Shown: positions 16,935 through 25,171 of the stretch, one piece after another
Layout of the letters: each line of letters starts with the position of its first letter
How positions within the stretch are numbered: the first letter of the stretch is position 1
Assembly: GCA_040289295.1 (NCBI GenBank)
Contig: PSLA01000004.1
Coordinates: forward strand, 1 to 64,000
DNA from: J051 sp040289295
Lineage (GTDB): Bacteria > Armatimonadota > Fimbriimonadia > Fimbriimonadales > ATM1
Length of the DNA stretch: 64,000 nt
Direction: 5' to 3'
The notes under the pieces: model-generated
What the model was told of the DNA's origin: nothing
Databases searched by the model: none
The model's input: the letters and a program-made list of their open reading frames with translations, nothing else
Position numbers and translations under genes: made by a program

Positions 16935-19900
16935 ATGGCGGTTGACTTCGTACACCTCCACAATCACAGCGAGTACAGCCTCCTCGACGGTGCCCAGCGC
17001 ATCGAGGCAATGGTCCGAAAGACCAAGGCAAGCGGGATGAGCGCTCTCGCCTTGACCGATCACGGAGTGATGTATGGTGCGATGGAATTCTACTTCGCTT
17101 GCCGCAACCACGGGATTAAGCCAATCCTTGGCATGGAGGCGTACGTGGCGCAGAACGGCAATCAGGTGCAGCGCGGCGACCTTTATCACCTCCTGCTGAT
17201 CGCTGAAACCCGTGAAGGCTATCAGAATCTCTGCCGCATCGCGACCGCTTCCGCGCTGAGCCAAACCCTCGGTCGCCCTGTGCTTGACAAAAAGGTGCTC
17301 GCCGATCACGCGCGCGGCCTCATCTCTACCACAACCTGCCTCTCGGGTGAGGTGTGCCGTTCACTCGAGCAAGGTGACTACAAGAGCGCCCTTAGAATCG
17401 CCGCCGAATACCGCGAGATTTTTGGCAGGGAGAACTACTTTGTCGAATTGCAGGATCACGGACTAGACGTGCAAAAGCGCGTCAACAAGGACCTCCTGCG
17501 CATCGCTGATGAGTTGGGTCTGGCACTCATCTGTACAAATGACACCCACTATCTCGACCAGCAGGACGCACAGGCGCACGACGTGCTTCTCTGTATCCAG
17601 ACCGGTAAGCGCGTGGCGGATGAAGACCGCCTGAAGTTCGACACTGAAGAGTTCTATTTGAAGACGCCGGACGAAATGGCTGCGCTCTTCGCCGACGTTC
17701 AGGAGGCTGTGACGAACACCGTGCACCTCGCGAAGCGAATCGAGTTCGACTTGGCACCGAACTCTGCCGAGCTGCCCGACCCCAACACTCCCGATGGCGT
17801 TTCTGCGGACGAGTTCCTTCGAGCCCTTGCACACGAGGGCCTGAAGGAGCGGCTCGGAACGCCCTCGGACGCGCACATGGAGCGCCTCGAGTATGAATTG
17901 GGCGTCATCGCCCAGACAGGCTTCGCGAAGTACTTCCTTGTCGTTCGCGAGTTTGCGCAGTTCGCGCGCAACAAGCGGATTCGGTTCGGTCCGCGAGGTT
18001 CGGCTGCGGGCTCATTGGTGAGCTACGCGATCGGAATCACAGACATTGACCCGGTGGCTTGGGGCCTGACGTTTGAGCGCTTCCTCAATCCTGAGCGCAT
18101 CGCGATGCCGGACATTGACATGGACTTCGAAGACACGCGTCGGGACGAAGTGATCCGCTTTGCGAAAGAGCGGTTTGGAGAAGACCACGTCGCGCAAATC
18201 ATCACATTCGGCACGATGGGTGCGCGGCAGTCTTTGCGCGACGCGGCGCGGGCTCTCGGCATAAGGCAAGAGGTCGCTGATCGGTTGTGTCGCCTCATCT
18301 CATCGATGCCCGGCGCGACCATTCAGGCGACCCTCGAGGAGGTGGAGCAATTCCGCACGGAATACAACTCTGACCAAGAAGCACGCAAGCTGATTGACAC
18401 CGCAAAGAGCATCGAGGGGATCGCGCGGCACGCCGGAGTGCACGCGGCAGGCATCGTGATCAGCAAGGAACCGATCGCGGATCTGGTTCCTATCGCTCGA
18501 AGCACCGACGGCCAACCGCTCACCCAGTATCCGATGGAGATACTGGAACAGCTCGGGCTCTTGAAGATGGACATCCTCGGCTTGGCGAACCTTTCCGTCG
18601 TCTCGCAATGCCTTTTAGCCATCGAGCAGAACGGGAAAGGCCGCATCGAGATCGAAAACATCCCGCTTGACGACCGCAAAACGTACGAGATGCTGGCTCG
18701 CGGCGAGACAGCAGGCGTGTTCCAACTGGAAAGCGCCGGGATGACCCGTTGCGCTCAGCAACTAAAGCCGGACAACCTGAACGAAGTAGCTGCGATGGTC
18801 GCGCTCTTCCGCCCCGGGCCGATGGAACACATCACGCACTACATCGAGGGCAAGTTCGGACGGGCGAAGCCAAAGTACCTCGACCCACGCATGGAGCCAA
18901 TTCTTCGGGAAACGTACGGAGTAATCGTCTATCAAGACCAAGTGCTTCAACTCGTTCGCGCGCTCGCAGGGTTCACCCTTGGAGAAGCCGACGTGCTCCG
19001 AAAGGCAATGGGCAAGAAGAAGAAGGAGTTGCTCGAGGAGTCGGAAGCAAAGTTCATCGCGGGGGCGGTGGCGAACGGTATGAACGAGAAGAACGCGCGG
19101 GCGGTATTCGAACTCCTCCGCCCGTTTGCCGGTTACGCGTTCAACAAGGCGCACGCGGTTTGCTACGGGTTGCTGGCCTATCAGACCGCCTACCTGAAGG
19201 CAAACTATCCCGTCGAATACATGGCGGCTATTCTCTCTGCCTACCAAGACCGAACAGACAAGGTGGTTGGATACATCAACGAATGCCGGCGTATGGGCAT
19301 TGAGGTTATGCCGCCAGATATCAATCGCTCGTCGCTTACGTTTACAGTGGACGAAGCAAACAACCAGCCGTGCATTCGCTTCGGGCTCGGCGCGACGAAG
19401 GGCTTAGGTGAGGCGGCGATCTCCAACATCCTGAAGGCACGGGAGACAGGAGGCCCATTCCGCCACCTTTTTGAGCTCATCAAGCGCGTTCGCGCGTGTG
19501 GAGGGCTAAACAAGATCGCTCTCGAGGCGCTCATCAAGTCAGGCGCACTGGACACGCTGCATGATAGTCGCGCCGCGATGCTCGAGCATCTCGACGCCGC
19601 AATCTCGTACGCAGAACGCGTGGAGAGAGACAGAGCCTCCGGGCAGGAGTCTCTGTTCAGCGAATCGTCCACGCCGGGTGATGATGAGTACCCGAAGATC
19701 ACCTGCGACCCCCTCTCCCTCTGCGAGAGGGTTGGGGTGAGGGAACGTGAACTGACAAGACCGGAAATCCGCCAAATGGAGCGTGAGGTCTTGGGACTGT
19801 GTCTCAGCGACCACCCGCTGAGTGGAATGGAGGAGGAGGTGCGTCGCCGAGCATCCCATGAAGCAGCAGCCCTCGAAGAGGTGAGGGACGACGAGGCGGT

Positions 19901-20435
19901 TACCCTGGTTGGGATCGTCGCCGAACGAAAGGACAGGACGACGCGCACAGGCGCCCCGATGGCCACGCTCGTACTTGAGGACTTGAGTGGACGAGCCTCG
20001 ATCGTGGTATTCGAAAGAATTCTCTCCGAAGTCGGGCCTGTGCTCTCGGGAGACAACGTCGTTGTCGTTAAGGGCAAGGTGCGCCATCGAGAAAATGGGG
20101 GAGAGGCACAGGCCGAGGTTATCGCTCAAGAGATTCGGCCCCTTGCGGCAACCGAACAGCCTCGAGCCGATGAGGCGCCTTGCCCGGGCTGTCTGCGCAT
20201 CGCAATTCACCGCGCCTCACCTCGGCAATTGCAGCGCGCGCTTGAGTTGATCAGCAGCCACCCGGGACAGTACGCCGTGCGCATTGAGGTTGGCTCGAAC
20301 GGGTCGCCGCGACACTTCCGCCTGGAGCAGCGCGTGTCTGACGGGGAGTGGCTGCGCGACCTCAGAAGGGCGTTCGACCTCGGGTTCGTTCGGCTCGAGC
20401 GATTGGGGCAGGGCTCGTGGGTAGAATCGGCTTAG
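16935..20435 (+). CDS. dnaE: DNA polymerase III alpha subunit
   Basis: Replicative polymerase, about 1166 residues from ATG 16935 (MAVDFVHLHNHSEYSLLDG, the standard PHP-domain start). An upstream in-frame TTG at 16902 is less likely. The PHP domain spans about 1-270. The catalytic aspartates are in MPDIDMDFEDTRRDEVIRF near residue 390. The fingers region is AAMVALFRPGPMEHI, and HhH/thumb motifs (FNKAHAVCYGLLAYQTAYLK) follow. An OB-fold tRNA-anti domain (VTLVGIVAERKDRTTRTGAP) lies toward the C-terminus. Residues about 925-937 (PLSLCERVGVRE) come from a palindromic repeat inserted in the linker between the polymerase core and the OB fold. Confidence 0.96.
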   Translation: MAVDFVHLHNHSEYSLLDGAQRIEAMVRKTKASGMSALALTDHGVMYGAMEFYFACRNHGIKPILGMEAYVAQNGNQVQRGDLYHLLLIAETREGYQNLCRIATASALSQTLGRPVLDKKVLADHARGLISTTTCLSGEVCRSLEQGDYKSALRIAAEYREIFGRENYFVELQDHGLDVQKRVNKDLLRIADELGLALICTNDTHYLDQQDAQAHDVLLCIQTGKRVADEDRLKFDTEEFYLKTPDEMAALFADVQEAVTNTVHLAKRIEFDLAPNSAELPDPNTPDGVSADEFLRALAHEGLKERLGTPSDAHMERLEYELGVIAQTGFAKYFLVVREFAQFARNKRIRFGPRGSAAGSLVSYAIGITDIDPVAWGLTFERFLNPERIAMPDIDMDFEDTRRDEVIRFAKERFGEDHVAQIITFGTMGARQSLRDAARALGIRQEVADRLCRLISSMPGATIQATLEEVEQFRTEYNSDQEARKLIDTAKSIEGIARHAGVHAAGIVISKEPIADLVPIARSTDGQPLTQYPMEILEQLGLLKMDILGLANLSVVSQCLLAIEQNGKGRIEIENIPLDDRKTYEMLARGETAGVFQLESAGMTRCAQQLKPDNLNEVAAMVALFRPGPMEHITHYIEGKFGRAKPKYLDPRMEPILRETYGVIVYQDQVLQLVRALAGFTLGEADVLRKAMGKKKKELLEESEAKFIAGAVANGMNEKNARAVFELLRPFAGYAFNKAHAVCYGLLAYQTAYLKANYPVEYMAAILSAYQDRTDKVVGYINECRRMGIEVMPPDINRSSLTFTVDEANNQPCIRFGLGATKGLGEAAISNILKARETGGPFRHLFELIKRVRACGGLNKIALEALIKSGALDTLHDSRAAMLEHLDAAISYAERVERDRASGQESLFSESSTPGDDEYPKITCDPLSLCERVGVRERELTRPEIRQMEREVLGLCLSDHPLSGMEEEVRRRASHEAAALEEVRDDEAVTLVGIVAERKDRTTRTGAPMATLVLEDLSGRASIVVFERILSEVGPVLSGDNVVVVKGKVRHRENGGEAQAEVIAQEIRPLAATEQPRADEAPCPGCLRIAIHRASPRQLQRALELISSHPGQYAVRIEVGSNGSPRHFRLEQRVSDGEWLRDLRRAFDLGFVRLERLGQGSWVESA
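19709..19744 (+). repeat. Palindromic repeat inside dnaE, copy 3
   Basis: Same family as the copy at 14714 and same orientation and frame. The stem CCCTCTCCC/GCGAGAGGG has one mismatch and is followed by TTGGGGTGAGGG. It encodes PLSLCERVGVRE. Confidence 0.85.
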
Positions 20436-20497
20436 AGGGCCGCGGTTGCCGCTGTCGGTAGCGGCTGCCAGACGTTTTAACGTTAAGGAGAATCCGT

Positions 20498-21550
20498 TTG
20501 AGCACAAGCGAGAAACAGATGCGTGCATCCCATTCAGCGTCCACTTCCAGCGACAAATTGCGCAAGTCGGAGTTGGCGCAATCTGTGGAGGATTTGCGCT
20601 GGATGTTTCGCATTCGTGAGTTCGAAGATCAATCCATGAAGGCATTCCGCAACGGCCTTGCGGGCGGATATCTTCACGTGTACACGGGCATGGAGGCTGT
20701 CGCCATCGGGTGGCTTGGAGAGAAGCGCGCCGATGACCCCGTCATCGCTGCGTATCGCGACCACCCGTACGCGCTTCTCCTCGGCTGCTCGCCTTACGAA
20801 GTCATGTGTGAAATCATGGGGCGCAGCCCCGGGCTAAGCAAAGGCAAGGGAGGCTCGATGCATCTTTACTGCCTGAAGCACGGATTCTACGGCGGTTGGG
20901 GAATCGTCGGCGGACACGTGGCGCTGGGCGCAGGCCTTGCTTTTGCCATCAAGTACCGCGAGGAGGATCGCGTCGCTCTGTGTTTCTACGGCGACGGGGC
21001 AGCTAACGCGGGCATCGTGTACGAGACGATGAACATGGCCTCGCTCTGGGATTTACCGGTGGTCTTCATCATCGAGAACAACCAAGTGGCTATGGGCACG
21101 CGCCTCGAATACCACGCCGCCGAAACCGAGTTGCACAAGCGGGCGGTCGGCTTTGGGATGGAGCATGAACGCATTGACGGAATGGACGTCCTCCAGGTGA
21201 GACGCGACGCAAGCAGGGTCATTGACTACGTGCGAACGAACCAGAGACCTTACCTCGTCGAGGTCATGACTTATCGATTTGCTGGACACGGCGCCGCAGA
21301 CCACGACCAGAGCCTGTATCGCACGAAGGAGGAGGTGGAGCAAGCAAGGAAGCGCGACCCGATCGAACTGCTGTCCGACTACCTGATCGAGCACGAAGCG
21401 ATCACACAAGACCAAATCGAAGCGATGCGAAAGGAGGCTGCGGAAGAGATGGCTGAGGTGTATCGCCAGGCGGCGGACGCGCCGAAGCCGGAGCCCAACG
21501 AAGTTTATGAGGACGTCTACACCGATCTGCGACCGGAGGAGGGGCACTAA
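20498..21550 (+). CDS. pdhA: Pyruvate dehydrogenase E1 component, alpha subunit
   Basis: Thiamine-diphosphate-dependent E1 alpha subunit of a 2-oxoacid dehydrogenase complex; 350 residues. It shows GGYLHVYTGMEAVAIG and the KGGSMHLY segment. The ThDP-binding motif is GDGAANAGIVYETMNMASLW with IENNQ downstream, and the phosphorylation-loop-like RFAGHGAADHDQSLYR follows. Residues match pyruvate-type E1 better than branched-chain E1, but substrate is inferred. TTG is the start: AAGGAG lies 8 bases upstream. The stop overlaps the pdhB start by one base (TAATG). No E2 or E3 gene follows in this window. Confidence 0.92.
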   Translation: MSTSEKQMRASHSASTSSDKLRKSELAQSVEDLRWMFRIREFEDQSMKAFRNGLAGGYLHVYTGMEAVAIGWLGEKRADDPVIAAYRDHPYALLLGCSPYEVMCEIMGRSPGLSKGKGGSMHLYCLKHGFYGGWGIVGGHVALGAGLAFAIKYREEDRVALCFYGDGAANAGIVYETMNMASLWDLPVVFIIENNQVAMGTRLEYHAAETELHKRAVGFGMEHERIDGMDVLQVRRDASRVIDYVRTNQRPYLVEVMTYRFAGHGAADHDQSLYRTKEEVEQARKRDPIELLSDYLIEHEAITQDQIEAMRKEAAEEMAEVYRQAADAPKPEPNEVYEDVYTDLRPEEGH

Positions 21551-22536
21551 TGGCTGAGATCACCTATCGTGACGCCCTCCGCCGCGCGCTCATCGAAGAA
21601 ATGGAGCGTGACCAAGGTGTCTTCCTCATTGGAGAGGACATAGGTCGGTATCAGGGAACGTTCCGCGTCACTGCAGGTCTCTATGAGAAATACGGCGCAA
21701 GGCGCGTGATTGACACGCCGATTAGCGAACCGGGCATTGTCGGCATCTCCACGGGTGCTGCGCTGATGGGGCTCCGCCCTGTGGTCGAGATGATGACGAT
21801 GTCGTTCAGCATCCTCGCCCTTGACCAAATCATTAACCACGCCGCCAAAGTGCGGTACATGAGCGGGGGGCAGTACACCGTGCCGATCGTCATCCGCGGC
21901 CCCGGCGGCGCGGCGAATCAACTCTCGGCGCAGCACAGCCACAGCATGGAGGGGTGGTACGCGCACGTGCCCGGGTTAAAGGTCGTTGTCCCGAGCACCC
22001 CTTCAGACGCATATGGCATGCTGAAGACGGCAATTCGAGACGATAACCCTGTCATCTTCACCGAAAACCCTGGCCTGTACGGCATAAAAGAGGATGTGCC
22101 GGACGACGAGTTTACAGTGCCCTTCGGCCAGGCGGCCGTTCGAAAGGAAGGGACCGACATCTCGCTCATCGGGTACTCGCGCATGGCTCGCGTGTGCCAA
22201 GAGGCAGCAGAGGTCCTTGAGCAAGAGGACGGCGTGAAGGCGGAAGTTGTTGACGTCCGGTCGCTTCTTCCACTCGACACGGACACCCTGTTCGCGTCCG
22301 TTCGCAAGACTCACCGCGCGGTGGTGGTCTACGAGGATTGGCGAAGCGGCGGGTTTGGCGCTGAAATCTGCCAGAGGATTCAGGAGAGCTGCTTCGACTT
22401 TCTGGACGCTCCAATCGGGCGAGTCGGAGGGCTGAACGTCCCAACACCTTATGCGCGGAACCTTGAGTTGCTCTGCATTCCGGACGTTGAAGCAGTTGTG
22501 GCGAAGGCGAGACAGACCCTCGAGGGAAACCAGTGA
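21550..22536 (+). CDS. pdhB: Pyruvate dehydrogenase E1 component, beta subunit
   Basis: 328-residue E1 beta partner of the preceding gene. It starts EITYRDALRRALIEEMERDQ, contains FLIGEDIGRYQGTFRVT, RVIDTPISEPGIVGISTGAA and the C-terminal transketolase region VVYEDWRSGGFGAEICQRI. Together alpha and beta form the alpha2beta2 heterotetramer that decarboxylates pyruvate and reduces lipoyl-E2. One-base overlap with pdhA implies translational coupling. The E2 acyltransferase gene usually placed next is absent; a tryptophan-rich small protein with its own RBS follows instead. Confidence 0.93.
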   Translation: MAEITYRDALRRALIEEMERDQGVFLIGEDIGRYQGTFRVTAGLYEKYGARRVIDTPISEPGIVGISTGAALMGLRPVVEMMTMSFSILALDQIINHAAKVRYMSGGQYTVPIVIRGPGGAANQLSAQHSHSMEGWYAHVPGLKVVVPSTPSDAYGMLKTAIRDDNPVIFTENPGLYGIKEDVPDDEFTVPFGQAAVRKEGTDISLIGYSRMARVCQEAAEVLEQEDGVKAEVVDVRSLLPLDTDTLFASVRKTHRAVVVYEDWRSGGFGAEICQRIQESCFDFLDAPIGRVGGLNVPTPYARNLELLCIPDVEAVVAKARQTLEGNQ

Positions 22537-22642
22537 CCTTTGCGGGCGCGGCAGGCCTCAAGAGACGGTAGAGAGATACCGACAATCACCTTGACTCTCT
22601 CGGCGAAACGTCGGGAAATCCAATAACCTAGGGAGGTTCAAC

Positions 22643-23029
22643 TTGGCTAACTGGAACTACCCGCAGTCGGACAAGGCGTTCGATTCGTGGTTCAATTCGT
22701 TCAACTCCACCTTCAACAAGCACTGGAAGTCCTTTGGCTGGACTGCCACTCAGAAGAAGTCGTGGAACAACACGTGGAAGAACTGGCACAGCTGGTACGG
22801 CAAGTGGTGGAAGGCCCATCAGGCTGAGCAGCAGGCGATGAAGAAGATGCACTACTATCGCCAGATCGCTGAGAAGCGGTTCAACGAGTGGTGGCCGAAG
22901 TTCTATCGCAGCCCCCACAACGCAGGCCAGTTCTCGAAGTTCGGCGTGCCCAAGTGGAACGGAAGCACGCCGTCCCGTTCTCGCTCATCCTCTCGCTCGC
23001 GAAGCCACAGCGGGCGACACGCGGCGTAA
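22643..23029 (+). CDS. Tryptophan-rich, Arg-Ser-tailed small protein
   Basis: 128-residue protein with 13 Trp, many Lys, Asn, Ser and Phe, and no signal peptide or membrane helix. Aromatic residues recur every 3-5 positions in residues 1-65 (FDSWFNSFNSTFNKHWKSF, KKSWNNTWKNWHSWYGKWW), consistent with aromatic-striped helices. The last 18 residues are an Arg/Ser/His tail (SRSRSSSRSRSHSG). The TTG start is well supported by GGGAGG six bases upstream and a TTGACT about 50 bases upstream. A strong hairpin follows the stop. It is therefore a self-contained transcription unit behind pdhB. No family is recognised; the basic tail suggests nucleic-acid or polyanion binding, which is inference only. Confidence 0.75.
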   Translation: MANWNYPQSDKAFDSWFNSFNSTFNKHWKSFGWTATQKKSWNNTWKNWHSWYGKWWKAHQAEQQAMKKMHYYRQIAEKRFNEWWPKFYRSPHNAGQFSKFGVPKWNGSTPSRSRSSSRSRSHSGRHAA

Positions 23030-23055
23030 CGGAAATCGAACGTCCAAAGCATCGA

Positions 23056-23080
23056 GCGCCCCTTCCGTGTGAAGGGGCGC
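23056..23080 (+). terminator. Hairpin terminator after Trp-rich gene
   Basis: Perfect 10-bp stem GCGCCCCTTC/GAAGGGGCGC with CGTGT loop, 27 bases after the stop and between convergent genes. No T-run follows, so it may act in both directions or only block 3' decay. Confidence 0.6.
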
Positions 23081-23111
23081 CCGTTCAGTCTCTCAGTGAT
23101 CGCTCGCGCCG

Positions 23112-25059
23112 TTAAGGCACAACCGTCCACATGACTTGATCCATGCGTCCGGTCCAGTTAGGCACGCTGACGCTCAAGTCAATGAACACAATCCGAGCCT
23201 TCACTTCCCGGTTCCCGCCCTTGATGAACCTGCCCGGGTTGGACGCGATGCTGACCGTGACGCTCTGATCCGTAACCGTGGCATTCCGCGTGTCAACGGT
23301 TTCCCAGTTGTTCATTTGGTAGTTGAACAACTGAAGCACCTGACGGATCGGGGTGTGCGAAACGCCACCGTCGAACGTAAGCTTCAACTGCGACGGTGCG
23401 CCGAGCGGTGAATGACTCACGAACTGCACGCCGACCCACGGGTCGCCGAGCGCAGTTGGGCGGCGGTTCTCTACCACAATAGCCTCACCGTCGTTGTGGT
23501 GGCTGCCGACAAGCCCACCGGTGTTGAAGACGCCCTGGTCTACCGCGTAGGCATTCGGGAAGAAGGTCTGAGGCTGGCTCAGCGCCATCTGTACGGCATT
23601 GAAGGCATCAAGGAAGCCCATGCCGTAGTCGTTGTCGAACCCAGCCGCGCCCCGGTCGATCGCGGCTCGCACTACGATGTCCTTGATCTGCTCAGGCGTC
23701 AGGTTCGGATTCGCCTCGATCATAAGCGCGACTGCCCCCGAAACGTGGGGCGTCGCCATCGATGTGCCACTCATAGTTGTGTAGCCTGAACAGAATCTGT
23801 GGGAGATGGTGTTCACACCCGGAGCAGACACGGTCGGTTTTATTTTGCCCGGCGCGTAAGGCCAGTCGTTGTAACCGCTTACTGTCTGCCACGTCACTGG
23901 CCCTCGGCTCGAGAATGAGGCGATGTTCATGTTACAGTCGGTTGCGCCAACGGTGATGATCTCCGGTACGTCGCCTGGTGTTCGAACCGCATCATACGGG
24001 CGGCAGCACGTACCCTCGTTTCCGGCGGCGATCACGCCCTGCGTCCCCATAGCGATCGCGTTGCGCGCGATGTTTCGCCATGTCGATCTGACCGGGTTAC
24101 GGCTGTGCGGCCAGCCGAGGCTCATGCTGTAGGCGTGGGCGTTCATATTAGCCGCGTACTGCATAGCGCTCCAAACGTCCATCTCGTCGCTGAATGTCAC
24201 ACCAACCTTCAGGATCATGGCGGCGGCGTCCGGAGCCATGCCGCACTGCGTTCCCTGCGTGCCGTCGCCTACGACGGTACCTGCCGTATGGCTANNNNNN
24301 NNNNTGGCCGTTGGTATCGTTGACGTTGTTGTTGTTGGCGTCGAAGTTCCAGCCGTGGACGTCGTCAACGAATCCGTTGCCGTCATCGTCAATGCCGTTG
24401 CCTGGGATTTCTCCCGGGTTCCGCCACAGCTGGTTCACGAGGTCAGGGTGTGTCAGACACGCGCCGGTGTCTATCACAGCGATGACCGCGCCGCGGCCAG
24501 TGATTCCCTGGTTCCACACCTGGGGGGCGCGCATGGCGTTCACGCCGCATTCAATCGCGGTTAGTATGCCCGCGTCGGCAGGGAGTGAATCCGGAAGGTC
24601 AAACACGGGCACTTTGGGGTTGTAGTTGACCTCCTGGACATCGGGCCTTCGGGCAACGGCGCGTATCACATCCGGAGTCGCATCAACGCCGATCACGCTG
24701 ACGATCCACAGCGTGCGAAGGCGCGAGGCGTTGCCCTTCCTCTTCTCAGCCTCCAGAAATGTAAGGATTTCACGTTGGTTGTCCTCAGCGAAAGGCTTCA
24801 GCAGATCCTTCACTGCCTGATAGCGCGCGAGACGCGTCGGCTGAGCTTGCGCCTGCGCGATCTGGTCATACGGGACCTGGTCCCTCATGATGATAGTCAC
24901 GGGGATGTGGTCGGATGGTTTGGCCGAAGCCAGAACCTGCGGAAGGTCACCCCTCAGCTTGCCGCCCAAGTCCCCTTGCCCCGAGCCGCCAACCAGCAGA
25001 CTCGATGCGAGCGCGCCGGCAATCGGCGCAAAAAACAACAATCGGATCGGTAAGTTCAT
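23112..25059 (-). CDS. Secreted subtilisin-like serine protease (S8), interrupted by assembly gap
   Basis: About 645 residues. A signal peptide (MNLPIRLLFFAPIAGALASS) and inhibitor-like propeptide (VTIIMRDQVPYDQ ... RRPDVQEVNYN) precede the catalytic domain. The catalytic Asp is in VIAVIDTGACLTHPDL, the His in SHTAGTVVGDG just after the gap, the oxyanion Asn in GVIAAGNEG and the Ser in MSGTSMATPHVSGA. Ten N at 24295-24304 hide the few residues before the His and shift the frame. The last about 110 residues form a C-terminal beta-type domain (LFNYQMNNWETVDTR, PGRFIKGGNREVKAR, MDQVMWTVVP) shared with the protein at 29735. The start has AAAGGAGG at ideal spacing. Confidence 0.9.
24295..24304. 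other. Assembly gap (10 N)
   Basis: Ten N inside the subtilase gene next to the catalytic His codon. The frames on the two sides differ, so the gap length is nominal. Confidence 0.99.
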
Positions 25060-25081
25060 CCAATTCCTCCTTTCAATGCAT

Positions 25082-25120
25082 ACCTCGGCGGCGACGCTCC
25101 TGCCACGCCGCCACCGAGGT
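25082..25120 (-). terminator. Hairpin downstream of penicillin acylase homologue
   Basis: Long imperfect stem ACCTCGGCGGCG against CGCCGCCACCGAGGT with a 12-base loop, between the subtilase start and the acylase stop. It fits termination of the acylase transcript. Confidence 0.45.
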
Positions 25121-25171
25121 TCGCGTAGTTAGTGTACGCCATCCAGAGACGGTTCGAACCCCGGATTCGGT

